A stretch of DNA of 22,073 nucleotides from an uncultured Lachnobacterium sp. GTDB lineage: Bacteria; Bacillota; Clostridia; Lachnospirales; Lachnospiraceae. Below are positions 15,071 through 21,700 of the stretch, piece after piece; positions within the stretch are counted from its first letter, which is position 1, and each line of letters starts with the position of its first letter. The stretch spans positions 1 to 22,073 of the forward strand of contig CAMFPD010000012.1 in assembly GCA_945971355.1 (NCBI GenBank), in the 5' to 3' direction. The position numbers and the translations under genes are program-made. The notes beneath the pieces are model-generated. The model did no database searches. It worked only from the letters and a program-made list of their open reading frames with translations, and was not told the DNA's origin.

Positions 15071-15915
15071 TGAAATCTAAAACTAAAAATCGCCTGATGT
15101 CTATATTTGTTCATCTGGTTTTAATATTATTAGCATTTATGTGTTTGTTTTTCTTTTATGTTCTCGTTGTAAACTGTACACATTCACATGCTGATTTGCA
15201 GAAGGGATTCTCCTTCCTTCCGGGAAAAGATTTCCTGACAAATCTTGATAGTGTGGCAAATGACGGAACATTCCCAATGTTCAGGGGTATTTTGAACAGT
15301 TTAGTAGTGTCTGGTTCATGTGCAGCAATCTGTACATACTTCTCAGCACTTACAGCATATGGTTTATATGCATATGATTTCAAGATCAAAAAAGTGGCAT
15401 TTACGTTTATTATGGCTATCCTTGTAATGCCTACGCAGGTTACAGCAATGGGATTTTTAAGACTTATTACAAAAATGGGATTATATGATTCATTACTCCC
15501 ACTTATTCTCCCATCAATTGCTTCACCAGCAGTTTTCTACTTTATGTACAGCTACTTAGAGTCGTCTCTCCCACTTTCACTTGTTGAAGCGGCTAGAATT
15601 GATGGTTCAGGTGAGTTCTTTACCTTCAATAGAATTGTGTTGCCAATTATGAAGCCAGCAATAGCTGTTCAGGCAATATTCACATTCGTAGGATCATGGA
15701 ACAACTACTTTGTACCAGCTCTTGTAATTCAGTCGAAGAACAAGATGACAGTACCGATTCTTATAGCAGCACTTAGAGGAGCAGACTACATGACATTTGA
15801 TATGGGTAAAATATACATGATGATTGCCGTTGCCATCGTGCCAATCATTATCGTATACCTTCTTCTTTCAAAATATATAATCGCAGGCGTAACCCTGGGT
15901 GGTGTTAAAGGTTAG
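15070..15915 (+). CDS. Sugar ABC transporter permease 2 (MalG/UgpE type)
   Basis: A 281-residue inner-membrane permease with about six helices and the canonical EAA loop SLVEAARIDGSGEFFTFNRI followed by VLPIMKPA. It ends in the typical GVTLGGVKG. The gene overlaps permease 1 by one base. No ATPase gene follows: the operon ends 15 bases later at a terminator. CUT1 systems in Firmicutes often borrow a shared ATPase of the MsmK/UgpC type encoded elsewhere, which is the simplest reading here. Confidence 0.94.
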   Translation: MKSKTKNRLMSIFVHLVLILLAFMCLFFFYVLVVNCTHSHADLQKGFSFLPGKDFLTNLDSVANDGTFPMFRGILNSLVVSGSCAAICTYFSALTAYGLYAYDFKIKKVAFTFIMAILVMPTQVTAMGFLRLITKMGLYDSLLPLILPSIASPAVFYFMYSYLESSLPLSLVEAARIDGSGEFFTFNRIVLPIMKPAIAVQAIFTFVGSWNNYFVPALVIQSKNKMTVPILIAALRGADYMTFDMGKIYMMIAVAIVPIIIVYLLLSKYIIAGVTLGGVKG

Positions 15916-15930
15916 TCATATTAATAATCT

Positions 15931-15970
15931 AAGGACTTCAATCATCTTCAATGGTTGGGGTCCTTTTTTT
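15931..15970 (+). terminator. Rho-independent terminator after the transporter operon
   Basis: AAGGACTTCAATCAT (15931-15945) pairs over 15 positions with ATGGTTGGGGTCCTT (15951-15965) around a CTTCA loop, followed by seven T residues (15964-15970). Three pairs are U-G in the plus-strand transcript; on the minus strand they would be A-C mismatches, so the structure is built for plus-strand RNA. The foldback element begins 12 bases later. Confidence 0.88.
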
Positions 15971-16189
15971 AAGGCTTTTTTCGGCATCCCACACTGCCAG
16001 CTTCATATTTTCCACCCTACTATACATTTCATAACACATAACGTCGTATATGCACTCCTCAGAAAACTGGCCATAAAGCCAAGATTTGCCGATACCATCT
16101 TTTGCCTTCTTCGATTGAAGCTGGTTCTTCAAAAGCAAGACAACACCGCCAGATTGTACTCCCCACGCGGACAACAATTCAGGGGCCAT
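15938..16189 (-). other. ORF-like stretch in the left arm of the foldback element (83 codons)
   Basis: Reads MAPELLSAWGVQSGGVVLLL... and ends ...VWDAEKSLKKRTPTIEDD. The right arm encodes the same WGVQSGGVVL start in the opposite direction, but indels break its frame soon after, which speaks against a conserved protein. Removing one A from the seven-A run (complement of 15964-15970) would change the ending to KKGPQPLKMIEVLRLLI. I recall similar short hypothetical proteins from Lachnospiraceae genomes; this is unverified. No convincing ribosome site was seen. Probably a repeat that happens to be open. Confidence 0.25.
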
Positions 16190-16548
16190 TCGTGTCGGCC
16201 TTGGAGCCCGTGCGAAGGAAAAGTGGGGCGCAGGGAGAACTTTGTTTGAGAGCGCTTTTTACTCTTTTTTATCCGAAAAAAGCGCTCGAGTTGTTCGGAA
16301 GCGCCCCTAATATCTACTTCCTGAGTAGGGCTCCTAGACCGACTAGAATGGTCAGCTGGTTGTTCGCGTGGGGAGTACAATCTGGCGGTGTTGTCTTGCA
16401 ATTGAAGTACACCTTCCCTGAAGGCAAAAGAATGGTATCTGGCAAAGCTATGGCTTTATTCTAAGCTTTCTGAGGAGTGCATATACGGCTTTATGTGTAT
16501 TATAAGTAACGAAGGGTGGAAAATATGAAACAGGCAGTGTGGGATGCC
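15983..16548. repeat. 566-bp foldback (long inverted-repeat) element
   Basis: The left arm (about 15983-16240) and right arm (about 16296-16548) are inverted copies. The outer ends match perfectly over 16 bases: GGCATCCCACACTGCC at 15983-15998 and its complement at 16533-16548. A second strong block pairs 16141-16175 with 16359-16393 at 34 of 35 bases. By eye the rest is roughly three-quarters identical, with small indels. The centre (16241-16295) holds a short hairpin. The inner left arm 16161-16240 is about 64% GC by count, far above its surroundings. No transposase gene and no clear target duplication were found. It could be a dispersed non-autonomous element, two copies of a smaller repeat in opposite orientation, or the gene of a large structured RNA. 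Confidence 0.85.
16250..16287. other. Central hairpin of the foldback element
   Basis: GAGCGCTTTTT (16250-16260) pairs perfectly with AAAAAGCGCTC (16277-16287) around a 16-base AT-rich loop. It sits at the symmetry centre of the 566-bp inverted repeat, so the whole element can fold as one long stem with this as its tip. Confidence 0.75.
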
Positions 16549-16676
16549 TAAAGGAGCCCGGCGGGAAAAGTGCAGGGGTGCAACTTGCATAAGATATATT
16601 GCATCTTATCTGAAACAAGTGGACACATGAAATGCATTATTGTAGGATTGTAATATAAAAATGGGAGGTAGTGAGA
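16549..16676. other. Leader of the ABC exporter operon; small hairpin, no gene
   Basis: No ORF is supported here. A hairpin ATAAGAT (16589-16595) / ATCTTAT (16603-16609) overlaps a direct repeat of TTGCAT at 16585-16590 and 16599-16604. There is no T-run after it, so it is not an intrinsic terminator; an operator or leader structure is possible. TAATATAAAA at 16651-16660 looks like a -10 region, but no good -35 is present. GGGAGG (16663-16668) is the ribosome site of the next gene. Confidence 0.4.
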
Positions 16677-17408
16677 ATGCTAACTATAAATAATCTTTAC
16701 AAAAGTTTTGGAAGTAAAAAGGCAGTAGATAATGTCACAATTCATATCGCACCAGGTGAGGTATATGGATTTATTGGACACAATGGAGCAGGAAAAACAA
16801 CTACTTTGAAATCAGTTGTGGGAATTTTGCAGTTTGATGAAGGAGAAATACTCATTGATGGAATGTCAATAAAGGATAAACCTATTGAGTGCAAGAAGGA
16901 GATTGCGTATATTCCGGATAATCCTGATTTATATGACTTTATGACAGGAATCAAATATTTGAACTTTATTGCTGATGTATATGGAGTCAGCGAGAAGGAC
17001 AGATATGAGAGAATACATAAATATGCTGATATGTTTGAACTGACAAGTGATCTGGCACAGCCTATAGCAGCATATTCCCATGGAATGAAGCAGAAGCTTG
17101 CAATAATATCAGCATGGATTCACAATCCAAAGCTCATTATTATGGATGAGCCATTTGTAGGTCTTGATCCAAAGGCAGCGCATATCTTAAAAGGAATGAT
17201 GAGAGAGATGTGCGATGATGGTGGAGCTATTTTCTTCTCTACACATGTGCTTGAGGTTGCAGAGAAGCTTTGTGACAAGATTGCAATCATTAAGAGCGGT
17301 AAGATTATCAAGTGTGGAACTATGGACGAGGTTAAAGGAGATGACTCATTGGAAGAAGTATTCCTTGAGCTTGTTGATGTTGATAAAGAGGTGAAGATAG
17401 ATGATTAA
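16677..17408 (+). CDS. ABC transporter ATP-binding protein (exporter type)
   Basis: A 243-residue ATPase. Motifs: Walker A GHNGAGKT (34-41), a signature loop YSHGM (133-137) in place of the standard LSGGQ, Walker B LIIMDEP (153-159), D-loop GLDP and the switch His190 in STHVLE. The YSHGM-type signature is common in exporter ATPases that pair with ABC-2 type permeases. An upstream in-frame GTG (16671) is only two bases from the GGGAGG ribosome site, whereas ATG 16677 is eight bases away, so ATG is chosen. The gene overlaps its permease partner by 8 bases. The substrate is unknown; family members move peptides, antibiotics or polymers, or tune secretion in the manner of EcsA. Confidence 0.93.
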   Translation: MLTINNLYKSFGSKKAVDNVTIHIAPGEVYGFIGHNGAGKTTTLKSVVGILQFDEGEILIDGMSIKDKPIECKKEIAYIPDNPDLYDFMTGIKYLNFIADVYGVSEKDRYERIHKYADMFELTSDLAQPIAAYSHGMKQKLAIISAWIHNPKLIIMDEPFVGLDPKAAHILKGMMREMCDDGGAIFFSTHVLEVAEKLCDKIAIIKSGKIIKCGTMDEVKGDDSLEEVFLELVDVDKEVKIDD

Positions 17409-18999
17409 AACATTAGTTAAAAAGCAGATGGCTGAAATTTTTAAGTCATACTTTTACGATGCGAAAAAGAATAAAAAGAGATCAGTACCTGCTACAGTAA
17501 TGTTTTTTGTTATGTATGCTGTCCTAATGGTAGGTATTTTAGGGGGAATGTTTGGGTACTTATGTTTTTCCTTGTGTGCACCACTCCTCGTTGTGAATAT
17601 GGGATGGCTTTATTACAGCATGTTAGCTCTTATTGCTGTGGCACTTGGCTGCTTTGGTAGTGTATTTAGCACCTATACTGGTCTCTATTTGTCAAAGGAT
17701 AATGATTTACTTCTATCAATGCCTATTCCAATAAGAAGTATTCTTGTATCCAGATTAGCCAGCGTATATCTGATGGGACTTATGTATTCTGCGGTTGTAA
17801 GTGTACCAGCAGTCATTATTTATTGGATAAATGCAGGTATCACAGCTTTATCTGTGATAGGTGGTATTATTTACATAATTTTTATTTCACTTATTGTACT
17901 TACTCTGTCATGCATCTTGGGATGGGCAGTGGCAAGAATAAGTCTTAAGCTCAAGAATAAAAGCTTTGTGACGGTACTTGTGTCTATTTTATTTATTGTG
18001 CTGTATTATGTTGTATATTTTAAAGCTCAGCAGATTATCTCGGATATAATTCAGAACGCTGTTGTATACGGTGAGAAAATTAAAGGTTCTGCATATATTA
18101 TGTATGCCATGGGCAGGATGGGTGAGGGAGATGTCCTGGCTATCCTTGAGTCAATTGGTGTTACTGCTGTTTTGTTAGCTCTGACCTATTACATTTTGTC
18201 CAGCAGCTTTATTAAGATTGCCACATCATCAGGAAATGTTACAAAGACAAAATATCAGAAAAAGCATCTGAAAACTAAGGGTCTGTTTGGTGCGGTTTTT
18301 GGAAAAGAAATGAGTCGATTCACTTCAAGTCCAAATTATATGCTTAACTGTGGACTAGGTGTTGTGTTTTTACCGGTTATAGGAATAGGAATCATAGTGA
18401 AAGCAGATAGTGTGTTGAATATGCTTAATATGATGACTGATGGAATAAATGGAGGGGCATATGTTTTACTATGTACGGCTATGATTTTTGCCGCTGCTAT
18501 GAATGATTCTACGGCACCTTCAGTTTCTCTGGAAGGAAAAAATATATGGCTTACCCAGGTTCTACCTGTACCAACAAGAATGTTCCTTCAGGCCAAGCTT
18601 ATGGTTCAGTTGGCAGTCACAGCTATTCCAGTTACATTTGCAGCAGTATGTATTGTAATTGTATGGAATGGAACTATTGCTGAGAGCTTGATTCTAATCC
18701 TTACACCAATGATTTTATCTGTTCTGTTTGCATGCTTTGGACTGACAATGGCATTGTTATTCCCAAATTTGTCATGGACAAATGAAATCAGTCCTATAAA
18801 GCAAAGTCTTAGTGTATTTGTAACTTTGTTTGGCGGATGGGCATACGGAATAATCTGGCCAGTACTTTTCTTTTTGACAAAATGGCCGTATGGTGGTGTT
18901 TCATTTATGCTTTTGGCAGTTGGAGTCTCTGCACTTATTGCATTGGCTTTGTACATATGGATTATGAAAAAGGGCGAACAAATCTTTAAGAATCTTTAA
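17401..18999 (+). CDS. ABC exporter permease, about 12 transmembrane helices
   Basis: A 532-residue, strongly hydrophobic protein with about twelve predicted membrane spans in two halves separated by a basic cytosolic segment (near residues 275-305, KTKYQKKHLKTKG). The start ATG lies inside the 3' end of the ATPase gene (8-base overlap) behind GAGGTGAAG, so the two are coupled. The motif SKDNDLLLSMPIPIRSILVSR (mid-N-terminal) and the related second-half motif EGKNIWLTQVLPVPTRMFLQ suggest an internal duplication, each marking a cytosolic loop of the kind that contacts the ATPase. No closely characterised relative is recognised, so the substrate is left open. Confidence 0.85.
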   Translation: MIKTLVKKQMAEIFKSYFYDAKKNKKRSVPATVMFFVMYAVLMVGILGGMFGYLCFSLCAPLLVVNMGWLYYSMLALIAVALGCFGSVFSTYTGLYLSKDNDLLLSMPIPIRSILVSRLASVYLMGLMYSAVVSVPAVIIYWINAGITALSVIGGIIYIIFISLIVLTLSCILGWAVARISLKLKNKSFVTVLVSILFIVLYYVVYFKAQQIISDIIQNAVVYGEKIKGSAYIMYAMGRMGEGDVLAILESIGVTAVLLALTYYILSSSFIKIATSSGNVTKTKYQKKHLKTKGLFGAVFGKEMSRFTSSPNYMLNCGLGVVFLPVIGIGIIVKADSVLNMLNMMTDGINGGAYVLLCTAMIFAAAMNDSTAPSVSLEGKNIWLTQVLPVPTRMFLQAKLMVQLAVTAIPVTFAAVCIVIVWNGTIAESLILILTPMILSVLFACFGLTMALLFPNLSWTNEISPIKQSLSVFVTLFGGWAYGIIWPVLFFLTKWPYGGVSFMLLAVGVSALIALALYIWIMKKGEQIFKNL

Positions 19000-19091
19000 G
19001 AATACATAAATTAGTGGAAATACGCATAGAAAAGAGTTATCATATTTCTGTTGACAATAAATATGTGACTTAATTTTGGGATGTTTAGATT

Positions 19092-19535
19092 ATGCGTTTG
19101 ATAAAAAGACAGAGTAATGATGTTAATGAGACTGTTATTACATTTGAGTACAGAAAATGGAATGACGAGCTTGAGGAGATTGTTGGCTTTATAAAAGGGA
19201 AAAAGGAGTATATTTCTGGATATAACCAGGAAAAGGCTTTGTGCAATATCAAGGTGGATGATATATTGTACTTCGAGGCAGTTGGTGAGCTTGTGTTTGC
19301 ATACACAGATGATGCTGTCTACGAGGTTAAAATGCGATTGTACCAGGCAGAAGAGCAGGTTAAGAATAATGGTATTTTGAGGGCTTCAAAATCCATGCTG
19401 GTCAATATTAGAAAAATTGATAGCTTGAGATCTGCTTTAAATGGACGAATGATGGCCACCATGGTAAATGGAGAGGAAATAATGATCTCCAGAGCCTATT
19501 CCAAAAATATTATTGGCTATATCAAGAGTGCGTAG
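19092..19535 (+). CDS. LytTR-domain DNA-binding regulator
   Basis: A 147-residue protein with a C-terminal LytTR domain (about 48-145): IKVDDILYFEAVGELVFAYT, then ILRASKSMLVNIRKIDSLRS and a final ISRAYSKNIIGYIK. There is no receiver domain, so it is not a classic response regulator. Small LytTR proteins paired with a small membrane protein form the LytTR regulatory systems known in streptococci (for example HdrRM and BrsRM), in which the membrane partner holds the regulator inactive. A perfect -35 hexamer TTGACA at 19051-19056 lies upstream, but no good -10 sits at 17 bases, so the promoter is uncertain. The ribosome site is weak, which would fit low basal expression. Confidence 0.88.
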   Translation: MRLIKRQSNDVNETVITFEYRKWNDELEEIVGFIKGKKEYISGYNQEKALCNIKVDDILYFEAVGELVFAYTDDAVYEVKMRLYQAEEQVKNNGILRASKSMLVNIRKIDSLRSALNGRMMATMVNGEEIMISRAYSKNIIGYIKSA

Positions 19536-19549
19536 GAGTATAAGTAATT

Positions 19550-19981
19550 ATGGAGAACGGATGGAAAAAGTTTTTGTCTGATTATATTTTGGTGCAGGCT
19601 GAGACTACACTGTCGATTGGAATTATAGGAACAATATTTGCGAGGGATATAAAGGTGAGCTTGTCTTATTTCTTTATACCTGCGATTCTTGGACTCTTTT
19701 ATATGCTTCCATGTCTTGTACTCTATTTTAAAGATGATTTAAAAGTATGGCAGATTGTACTTCAGAGATTTATTGAATGGATTATGATAGAAGTGGGTAC
19801 AATGTATACCATGAAAATTTTATTTGGAGAAGTAATCAGTAAAGCTGTCTATATTGCTGCATTTATATCGGTTTCGGTTTTTATGATTCTTACTACCGTC
19901 ATAAGTGATTTACTTGAAAAGAAGGAGATAAATGATTTAAATACTAAGCTTAAGAATATCCGTGAGAAGGGGGATGCTTGA
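19550..19981 (+). CDS. Small four-helix membrane protein, DUF3021-like partner of LytTR
   Basis: A 143-residue protein with about four transmembrane helices (near 19-30, 37-59, 69-90 and 94-118) and a charged helical C-terminal tail (LLEKKEINDLNTKLKNIREK), likely cytosolic. Size, topology and position 14 bases after a LytTR gene match DUF3021-type membrane proteins that act as antagonists of the neighbouring regulator. The tail is a plausible contact with the LytTR protein. By position the pair may control the ABC exporter just upstream, but no target sites were identified. A terminator follows within 11 bases. Confidence 0.75.
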   Translation: MENGWKKFLSDYILVQAETTLSIGIIGTIFARDIKVSLSYFFIPAILGLFYMLPCLVLYFKDDLKVWQIVLQRFIEWIMIEVGTMYTMKILFGEVISKAVYIAAFISVSVFMILTTVISDLLEKKEINDLNTKLKNIREKGDA

Positions 19982-19991
19982 GTGAAAATTT

Positions 19992-20022
19992 AAGGGCAAT
20001 CTGAGAAAGGATTGCCCTTTTT
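19992..20022 (+). terminator. Rho-independent terminator after the LytTR module
   Basis: AAGGGCAATC (19992-20001) pairs perfectly with GATTGCCCTT (20010-20019) around an 8-base loop, and the T-run reaches 20022. The sdaAB start codon is only 30 bases beyond it, so sdaAB must start from a promoter packed against or inside this hairpin, or be expressed by read-through. Confidence 0.92.
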
Positions 20023-20030
20023 GAGATAAT
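20022..20030 (+). promoter_or_regulatory. Candidate extended -10 promoter for sdaAB
   Basis: TGAGATAAT fits the extended -10 pattern TGnTATAAT and begins in the last T of the terminator. No -35 match exists 17 bases upstream, where the terminator loop lies. Initiation would be near 20036-20038, giving a leader of about 15 bases that still holds the AGGAAAAG ribosome site. Confidence 0.4.
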
Positions 20031-20051
20031 AAGGACTACGAGGAAAAGTGT

Positions 20052-20711
20052 ATGAATTTATTTGACATTATGGGACCTGTTATGGTCGGACCGTCCAGCT
20101 CCCACACAGCGGGAGCAGTAAAAATAGGATATGTGGCAAGAAAGCTTATTGGTGAGCCGATTGTCAGTGCAAAAATCAATCTGTATGGTTCTTTTCTGGC
20201 AACTGGAAGAGGTCATGGAACTCATTTTGCAATTGTTGCCGGTTTACTTGGTATGAAAACAGATGATGTGCGGATTCCAAAAAGTATGGAAATTGCAAAG
20301 GCTGAAGGAATGCAGGTTAGCTTTGGACGAGCCGATTTGGAGGACGGTCATCCGAATTCAGCAGAATTGGAGCTTGTGGGAGCTGAGGGCAGAAAGCTTA
20401 CAATTGTAGGGGAATCTATCGGAGGTTCACTTATTAATATTGCAAAAATTGATGGACTTGATGCAAATTTTTCTGGGGAGTATCCTACACTTATAGTGCA
20501 TAATCTGGATCAGCCAGGACATGTGGCAGAGGTTACGAGTATGTTAGCCCATAAGTCGGTAAATATTGCGACTATGCAGTTGTATAGGGCGAAAAGAGGC
20601 GGCAATGCGGTTATGGTAATAGAGTGTGATCAGGAGGTTCCAAAGGAGTCGATAGAGTGGCTTAATCACCTGGAAGGAATTGAGAAGGTTACTTATTATA
20701 GTTTGCTATAG
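20052..20711 (+). CDS. sdaAB: L-serine ammonia-lyase (dehydratase), beta subunit
   Basis: A 219-residue subunit of the iron-sulfur L-serine dehydratase, which turns L-serine into pyruvate and ammonia. The N-terminal domain opens with MGPVMVGPSSSHTAGAVKIG, in which GPSSSHTAG (13-21) is a family hallmark. The C-terminal part (about 145-218) is an ACT domain beginning PTLIVHNLDQPGHVAEVTSM, which binds serine or regulates activity in studied homologues. The split into beta and alpha subunits is typical of Firmicutes. The partner gene follows after 86 bases. Confidence 0.96.
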   Translation: MNLFDIMGPVMVGPSSSHTAGAVKIGYVARKLIGEPIVSAKINLYGSFLATGRGHGTHFAIVAGLLGMKTDDVRIPKSMEIAKAEGMQVSFGRADLEDGHPNSAELELVGAEGRKLTIVGESIGGSLINIAKIDGLDANFSGEYPTLIVHNLDQPGHVAEVTSMLAHKSVNIATMQLYRAKRGGNAVMVIECDQEVPKESIEWLNHLEGIEKVTYYSLL

Positions 20712-20797
20712 GCGGCTGTGAAGGGATTCGGTTACTGCATTAGTGGACATAAATTTTAGAATATGGATTTTTATTTATATAAATTAGAGGAACGAGT

Positions 20798-21673
20798 ATG
20801 AGCTTTGCGAGATTAAAGGAAATTACAGATATTTCACAGGAAGAAAACATATTATTTTGGGAGGTTGTGCTTCGTGATGATATGAAGGAGAGAAATGTTA
20901 GCAGAGAAGAATCCTTTGCAACAATGGAAGGAATGCTTGATGCCATGGAATCTGCTGATAATGATTATACTCCTTCACTTAAGTCGGCAAGTGGACTGGC
21001 CGGTGGAGACGGAGAAAAACTTGAGAAGTGCCGCCAGGAAAATGGCAAGCTTGTGGGAGATTTTTTGGCAGAGGTAATGGAGAAGGCTGTTAAAATGGGT
21101 GAATCCAATGCATGTATGAAAAGAATAGTTGCAATGCCAACTGCAGGCTCCTGTGGAGTTATACCAGCTGTTCTTTTGACATATTTAAACCAGAAGAAGG
21201 TTGCCAGAGAAAAAATTGTTGAGGCATTGTATGTTGCCGGTGGTATAGGCGAAGTTATTGCAACAAGTGCCAGCATTGCTGGTGCAGAAGGAGGCTGTCA
21301 GGCGGAGATTGGTTCTGCCAGTGCTATGGCAGCCGGAGCTATTGCTTATCTGGAGGGTGGTGACAATGAAGCTATTGTGAATGCCTGTGCATTAGCCCTT
21401 AAGAATATGCTTGGTTTAACCTGTGATCCAGTGGCAGGACTTGTGGAGGTGCCTTGCATTAAGAGAAATGTATCTGGCGCGGTAAATGCAGTGGTGTCAT
21501 CACGGATAGCGCTGTCTGGGATAAAAAGTGCAATAGAGCCAGATGAGGTTATTGATTCAATGAGAAGGATTGGAAGGCTTATGCCAGCATGTCTCAGGGA
21601 GACAGGCGAAGATGGTCTTGCAACCACAAAGAGTGGATTAGCCATTGCAAACAAGATATCAAAAGTATTATAA
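20798..21673 (+). CDS. sdaAA: L-serine ammonia-lyase (dehydratase), alpha subunit
   Basis: A 291-residue catalytic subunit carrying the oxygen-labile 4Fe-4S cluster. Motifs: SASGLAGGDGEKL (64-75), MPTAGSCGVIPAVLLT (113-128), EGGCQAEIGSASAMAAGA (164-181) and GLTCDPVAGLVEVPCIKRN (206-224). Cys167, Cys209 and Cys220 are the likely cluster ligands. It ends about where family members do. The 86-base gap after sdaAB holds TAGAAT (20757-20762), a possible -10, but no clear -35, so one transcript is the simpler reading. The ribosome site is GAGGAACG. Dependence on an oxygen-sensitive cluster fits an anaerobe. Confidence 0.96.
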   Translation: MSFARLKEITDISQEENILFWEVVLRDDMKERNVSREESFATMEGMLDAMESADNDYTPSLKSASGLAGGDGEKLEKCRQENGKLVGDFLAEVMEKAVKMGESNACMKRIVAMPTAGSCGVIPAVLLTYLNQKKVAREKIVEALYVAGGIGEVIATSASIAGAEGGCQAEIGSASAMAAGAIAYLEGGDNEAIVNACALALKNMLGLTCDPVAGLVEVPCIKRNVSGAVNAVVSSRIALSGIKSAIEPDEVIDSMRRIGRLMPACLRETGEDGLATTKSGLAIANKISKVL

Positions 21674-21700
21674 TGTCTAGAAAAAGTTAAGGAGGAGCAT

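Noticed and set aside
16102..16464. Long open frames across the foldback element on both strands (120 codons on +, 90 codons on -)
   Set aside because: They cross the symmetry centre, share mirrored peptides because of the inverted repeat, lack ribosome sites and have no recognisable domain.
15983..16548. Insertion sequence or MITE with a target-site duplication
   Set aside because: No transposase is present. The bases outside the matched ends (TTTTTTC on the left, TAAAGGA on the right) give no convincing duplication. A mobile origin remains possible but is not shown.
15983..16676. Group II intron remnant
   Set aside because: No domain V-like hairpin, no GTGYG start and no reverse transcriptase fragment was found.
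19051..19080. Consensus promoter before the LytTR gene based on the perfect TTGACA
   Set aside because: No acceptable -10 lies 16-18 bases downstream; TAATTT is only 14 bases away. It was not listed as a promoter.
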